Below, piece by piece: positions 61,837 through 64,000 of a DNA stretch of 64,000 nucleotides; positions within the stretch are counted from its first letter, which is position 1, and every line of letters begins with the position of its first letter. The position numbers and the translations under genes were made by a program. The DNA is taken from NCBI RefSeq assembly GCF_945859825.1, contig NZ_CAMAPC010000011.1, positions 1 to 64,000 on the forward strand, read 5' to 3'. The notes below the pieces were generated by a model, which saw only the letters and a list, made by a program, of their open reading frames with translations, did not search any database and had not been told where the DNA came from. This DNA is from Pseudoalteromonas holothuriae (lineage in GTDB: Bacteria > Pseudomonadota > Gammaproteobacteria > Enterobacterales > Alteromonadaceae).

Positions 61837-62943
61837 ATGTTAGTTAAAACGAGCGCTGTGAGGTTGTCTCGTCGTGACTTTTGTAAGGGGTTGTTTGCTA
61901 TTGGTGCCAGCGTATGTATTACGCCTTTTTTCACCAGTTGCAGTGTTATATCAAAGCAGCACTTTGCGAGTGCATACACTGATAAGCAAGGTAATCACCA
62001 CGTTGCTTGGTTTAATCAAAATGGTGATATTTTAGGGCAAGTTAACCTTCAAGTAAGGGCACATGATTTATGTTATGTGCCTCGTAACAATATATTACTG
62101 GCATTTTCTCGTCGTCCCGGTCGTATACTGTACGTGATTGATTTAGATACTCAGACAATTATTAATAGAGTAAATAGTGCGAAAAGCCAGCACTTTTTTG
62201 GTCATGGTGCATTGAGTAAAGATGGGAAGTGGCTTTATACCACAGAGAATCGTTATGATGATTCATACCGAGCACATGAAGGCATCATTGTTGTTAGAAA
62301 CACCAATAGCTTTAGCACTGAAGCACAGTTTAGTAGTGGAGGTATTGGCCCTCATCAGCTCGCGATGCTTGCGCATGAAGATACTTTGGTGGTAGCTAAT
62401 GGTGGCATTCATACACACCCAGCCAAGGCGAGAGCAAAGTTGAATTTAGATGTGATGCAGCCTAATTTAAGTTATATCAATATGCTTACTGGAAAAGTAG
62501 TTGAACAGGTAAAGCCACCGGACCATCAGCTAAGTACGCGCCATTTGTGTTTAGCTTCGGATGATACTGTTTATGTTGGATGCCAGTATCAAGGTCCTGC
62601 ACATTATGTAAAGCCTCTTGTGTTCTCACATAAAAGAGGAAGCAAATTGAATGCATTACAAGCCAGTGAATCTCAGTGGCTGACTTTTAAACAGTATATA
62701 GCAAGTTTAGCTGTGAATAGAAATGGCAATGTTATTGCTGTAACGTCGCCAAAAGGTGGGGTGGTTGGTTACTGGAATAGACATACCGGAACACTGCGAC
62801 AGCTTACAATGAACAGTGACTGTGCTGGTATTGCCCCTTTGGAGAGTGAATTTATTGCAAGTACTGGGCATGGCTTACTGACATCAACGGGAGTCAAAGT
62901 TGAGCACCCGCTTCATTGGGATAACCACATGATAGCAATATGA
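61837..62943 (+). CDS. DUF1513 Tat-exported protein
   Basis: The start at 61837 (MLVKTSAVRLSRRDFCKGL) lies six bases after GGAGA, which is in the stop region of the upstream gene. The RRDF twin-arginine motif and hydrophobic stretch mark a Tat signal; a lipobox-like TSC follows. The mature part is a probable beta-propeller (VRAHDLCYVPRNNILLAFSRRPGR, HFFGHGALSKDGKWLYTTEN, NHMIAI). DUF1513 has an unknown function but is consistently linked to imelysin/DHOR genes. It is last in the operon, just before a strong terminator. Confidence 0.88.
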   Translation: MLVKTSAVRLSRRDFCKGLFAIGASVCITPFFTSCSVISKQHFASAYTDKQGNHHVAWFNQNGDILGQVNLQVRAHDLCYVPRNNILLAFSRRPGRILYVIDLDTQTIINRVNSAKSQHFFGHGALSKDGKWLYTTENRYDDSYRAHEGIIVVRNTNSFSTEAQFSSGGIGPHQLAMLAHEDTLVVANGGIHTHPAKARAKLNLDVMQPNLSYINMLTGKVVEQVKPPDHQLSTRHLCLASDDTVYVGCQYQGPAHYVKPLVFSHKRGSKLNALQASESQWLTFKQYIASLAVNRNGNVIAVTSPKGGVVGYWNRHTGTLRQLTMNSDCAGIAPLESEFIASTGHGLLTSTGVKVEHPLHWDNHMIAI

Positions 62944-62969
62944 AGATCCTTCATTAAATTAAATAGTTA

Positions 62970-63010
62970 GACATAATAAATCTTCATAATAACGGTTTAT
63001 TATGTCTTTT
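62970..63010 (+). terminator. Terminator of the iron operon
   Basis: GACATAATAAA (62970-62980) pairs perfectly with TTTATTATGTC (62996-63006), followed by TTTTAG. It closes the run 55990-62943. Confidence 0.85.
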
Positions 63011-63457
63011 AGTTTTAGTACAGTTCAAATTACATGTTCTCTGTTCTTAAAACGTTACAATATAGCATTTTATCCCCTAATTTAGAATGAATACTCTGCC
63101 ACTTTGAATCTCACCAGCCTGTCAGTCTGCATAATATAACCCTTAATTCTGATTTTTTAGACTTAAATAGACTGTTTTTGAAATGTAATATTTTTTCATG
63201 TATTTAAATTGTTAATAATTGTAACTCACTCTTTACGTTTTTAGGCTGGTTTCTTGTATTTATTTAAGATTTTAAATGTTAGTTGATTGATTTTTAAGTT
63301 TATATTTAATTTCAATGAAGTGTTTATTTTTTGTTAAGTTCGTCTGTGTTTTTTATATTCGCTCTACTAAGCTGATTTTAGCGGTGAAACTAAAGCCGCT
63401 GCTTAAAAGTCAGCATTACTGACGGATACAACATAAACAATAAATTGGAGCGTAAAC
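63011..63457. other. Intergenic stretch before the M4 protease
   Basis: AT-rich and without a coding frame. A TTGGAG ribosome-binding site lies at 63445-63450. AAGCCGCTGCTTAAAAGTCAG near 63391 forms no clear element. The promoter could not be fixed. Confidence 0.4.
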
Positions 63458-64000
63458 GTGAAATTATCAACTATCACTTTATCCACACTTTCAGCATTGG
63501 CTGTGATACATATGGGCACAGCGGCGGCTGCAAATAAGCAGTTTTTAAATCAAAATAGCACGATTAGTGCGGCCATTAATTCGCAAGCAGTATCGGTACT
63601 TTCTGCCAAACCACGAGATGTTGTGGGTTTAAGTGCAGATAACGAGCTGGTCCTAATTAAAGAATTTAAGCAACCCAATGGTGATGTGACGCGTCGTTAT
63701 CAGCAAATGTACAAAGGTGTGCCAGTGATTGGTGACTCGGTGATTTTATCATTTGATAAAAATAACCAGTTGAAATTTGCTCATGGTGCTGCTGTATATG
63801 ATATTGCAGCTGATGTATATGCTGTGACACCCACTTTAGATGAGGATATGGCGGTTGCTAGAGCGGAACAAGCGCATGGCATAAAAGCGTTAAATACAAA
63901 AGGCGAAAAGCTAGAAAAGCATAATGAAACTAAACAGTTAGTAGTTTGGGTTAATAGTAAGAATAAAAAAGCTTACCTAGCATATGAAGTGCAATATGTA
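63458..64000 (+). CDS. M4 metalloprotease (vibriolysin/elastase-like), N-terminal propeptide, cut by window end
   Basis: The GTG start at 63458 opens 181 codons to the window edge. A signal peptide (VKLSTITLSTLSALAVIHMG, ending TAAA) is followed by an FTP propeptide (KEFKQPNGDVTRRYQQMYKG, VPVIGDSVILSFD) and the start of PepSY (ARAEQAHGI, LVVWVNSK, AYLAYEVQY). These mark secreted M4 thermolysin-like proteases, which are abundant in Pseudoalteromonas. The propeptide acts as an intramolecular chaperone. The catalytic domain (HExxH) lies beyond the window. Confidence 0.88.
   Translation, partial: MKLSTITLSTLSALAVIHMGTAAAANKQFLNQNSTISAAINSQAVSVLSAKPRDVVGLSADNELVLIKEFKQPNGDVTRRYQQMYKGVPVIGDSVILSFDKNNQLKFAHGAAVYDIAADVYAVTPTLDEDMAVARAEQAHGIKALNTKGEKLEKHNETKQLVVWVNSKNKKAYLAYEVQYV

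Overview
The window looks like chromosome of a marine gammaproteobacterium of the Alteromonadales, most likely Pseudoalteromonas. This is inferred from gene content (M4 vibriolysin-type protease, two TonB-dependent receptors, RegB/RegA pair, HME-RND pump, Reg_prop/GGDEF/EAL protein, RlmF, Tdk) and an AT-rich composition. No database search was possible.

Region 1 (1-4189) is mobile debris. It holds the start of an IS110/IS1111-type transposase, a small 2OG-Fe(II) oxygenase-like gene bounded by an 11-bp inverted pair that fits integron attC core sites, a full-length RAYT (REP-associated tyrosine transposase) with REP-like hairpins, a ParE/RelB-type toxin-antitoxin pair, an IS110 remnant and a RAYT 3' remnant.

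Region 2 (4190-21740) is one 5661-residue YD-repeat (RHS-like) protein followed, with an 8-base overlap, by a four-helix membrane protein. I read this pair as a giant polymorphic toxin and its immunity protein. The toxin carries carbohydrate-binding-like modules, an Ig-like/PKD block, LysM and a glycine-zipper membrane-type C-terminus.

Region 3 (21755-25350) mirrors region 1: an XRE regulator, a second copy of a 92-bp repeat, an IS110 transposase with a frameshift near its start, a second cassette-like gene ending in the same attC-like core, and a decayed RAYT 5' end. The toxin unit is therefore bracketed by direct repeats.

Region 4 (25351-38720) is core-like: a 1500-residue sensor GGDEF/EAL protein; an iron-storage block (bfd, then two bacterioferritin subunits that divide ferroxidase and haem-ligand residues between them) with Fur-like boxes; a CzcA/CzcB-type metal efflux pair; a 214-bp MITE; a small His/Cys-rich periplasmic protein; and an Ada-AlkA fusion.

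Region 5 (38721-53554) is housekeeping and accessory metabolism: a periplasmic solute-binding protein, tdk, rlmF, an alpha/beta hydrolase, a TPR-sulfotransferase, a TonB receptor, an M17 aminopeptidase, a KAS III synthase, a RegB/RegA redox two-component pair and small membrane proteins.

Region 6 (53686-62943) is a probable iron-acquisition cluster: TonB receptor, imelysin lipoprotein, two di-haem DHOR (DUF1111) proteins, a second imelysin-like lipoprotein and a Tat-exported DUF1513 protein, closed by a strong terminator. The window ends inside the propeptide of an M4 metalloprotease. No rRNA, tRNA or CRISPR array was seen.
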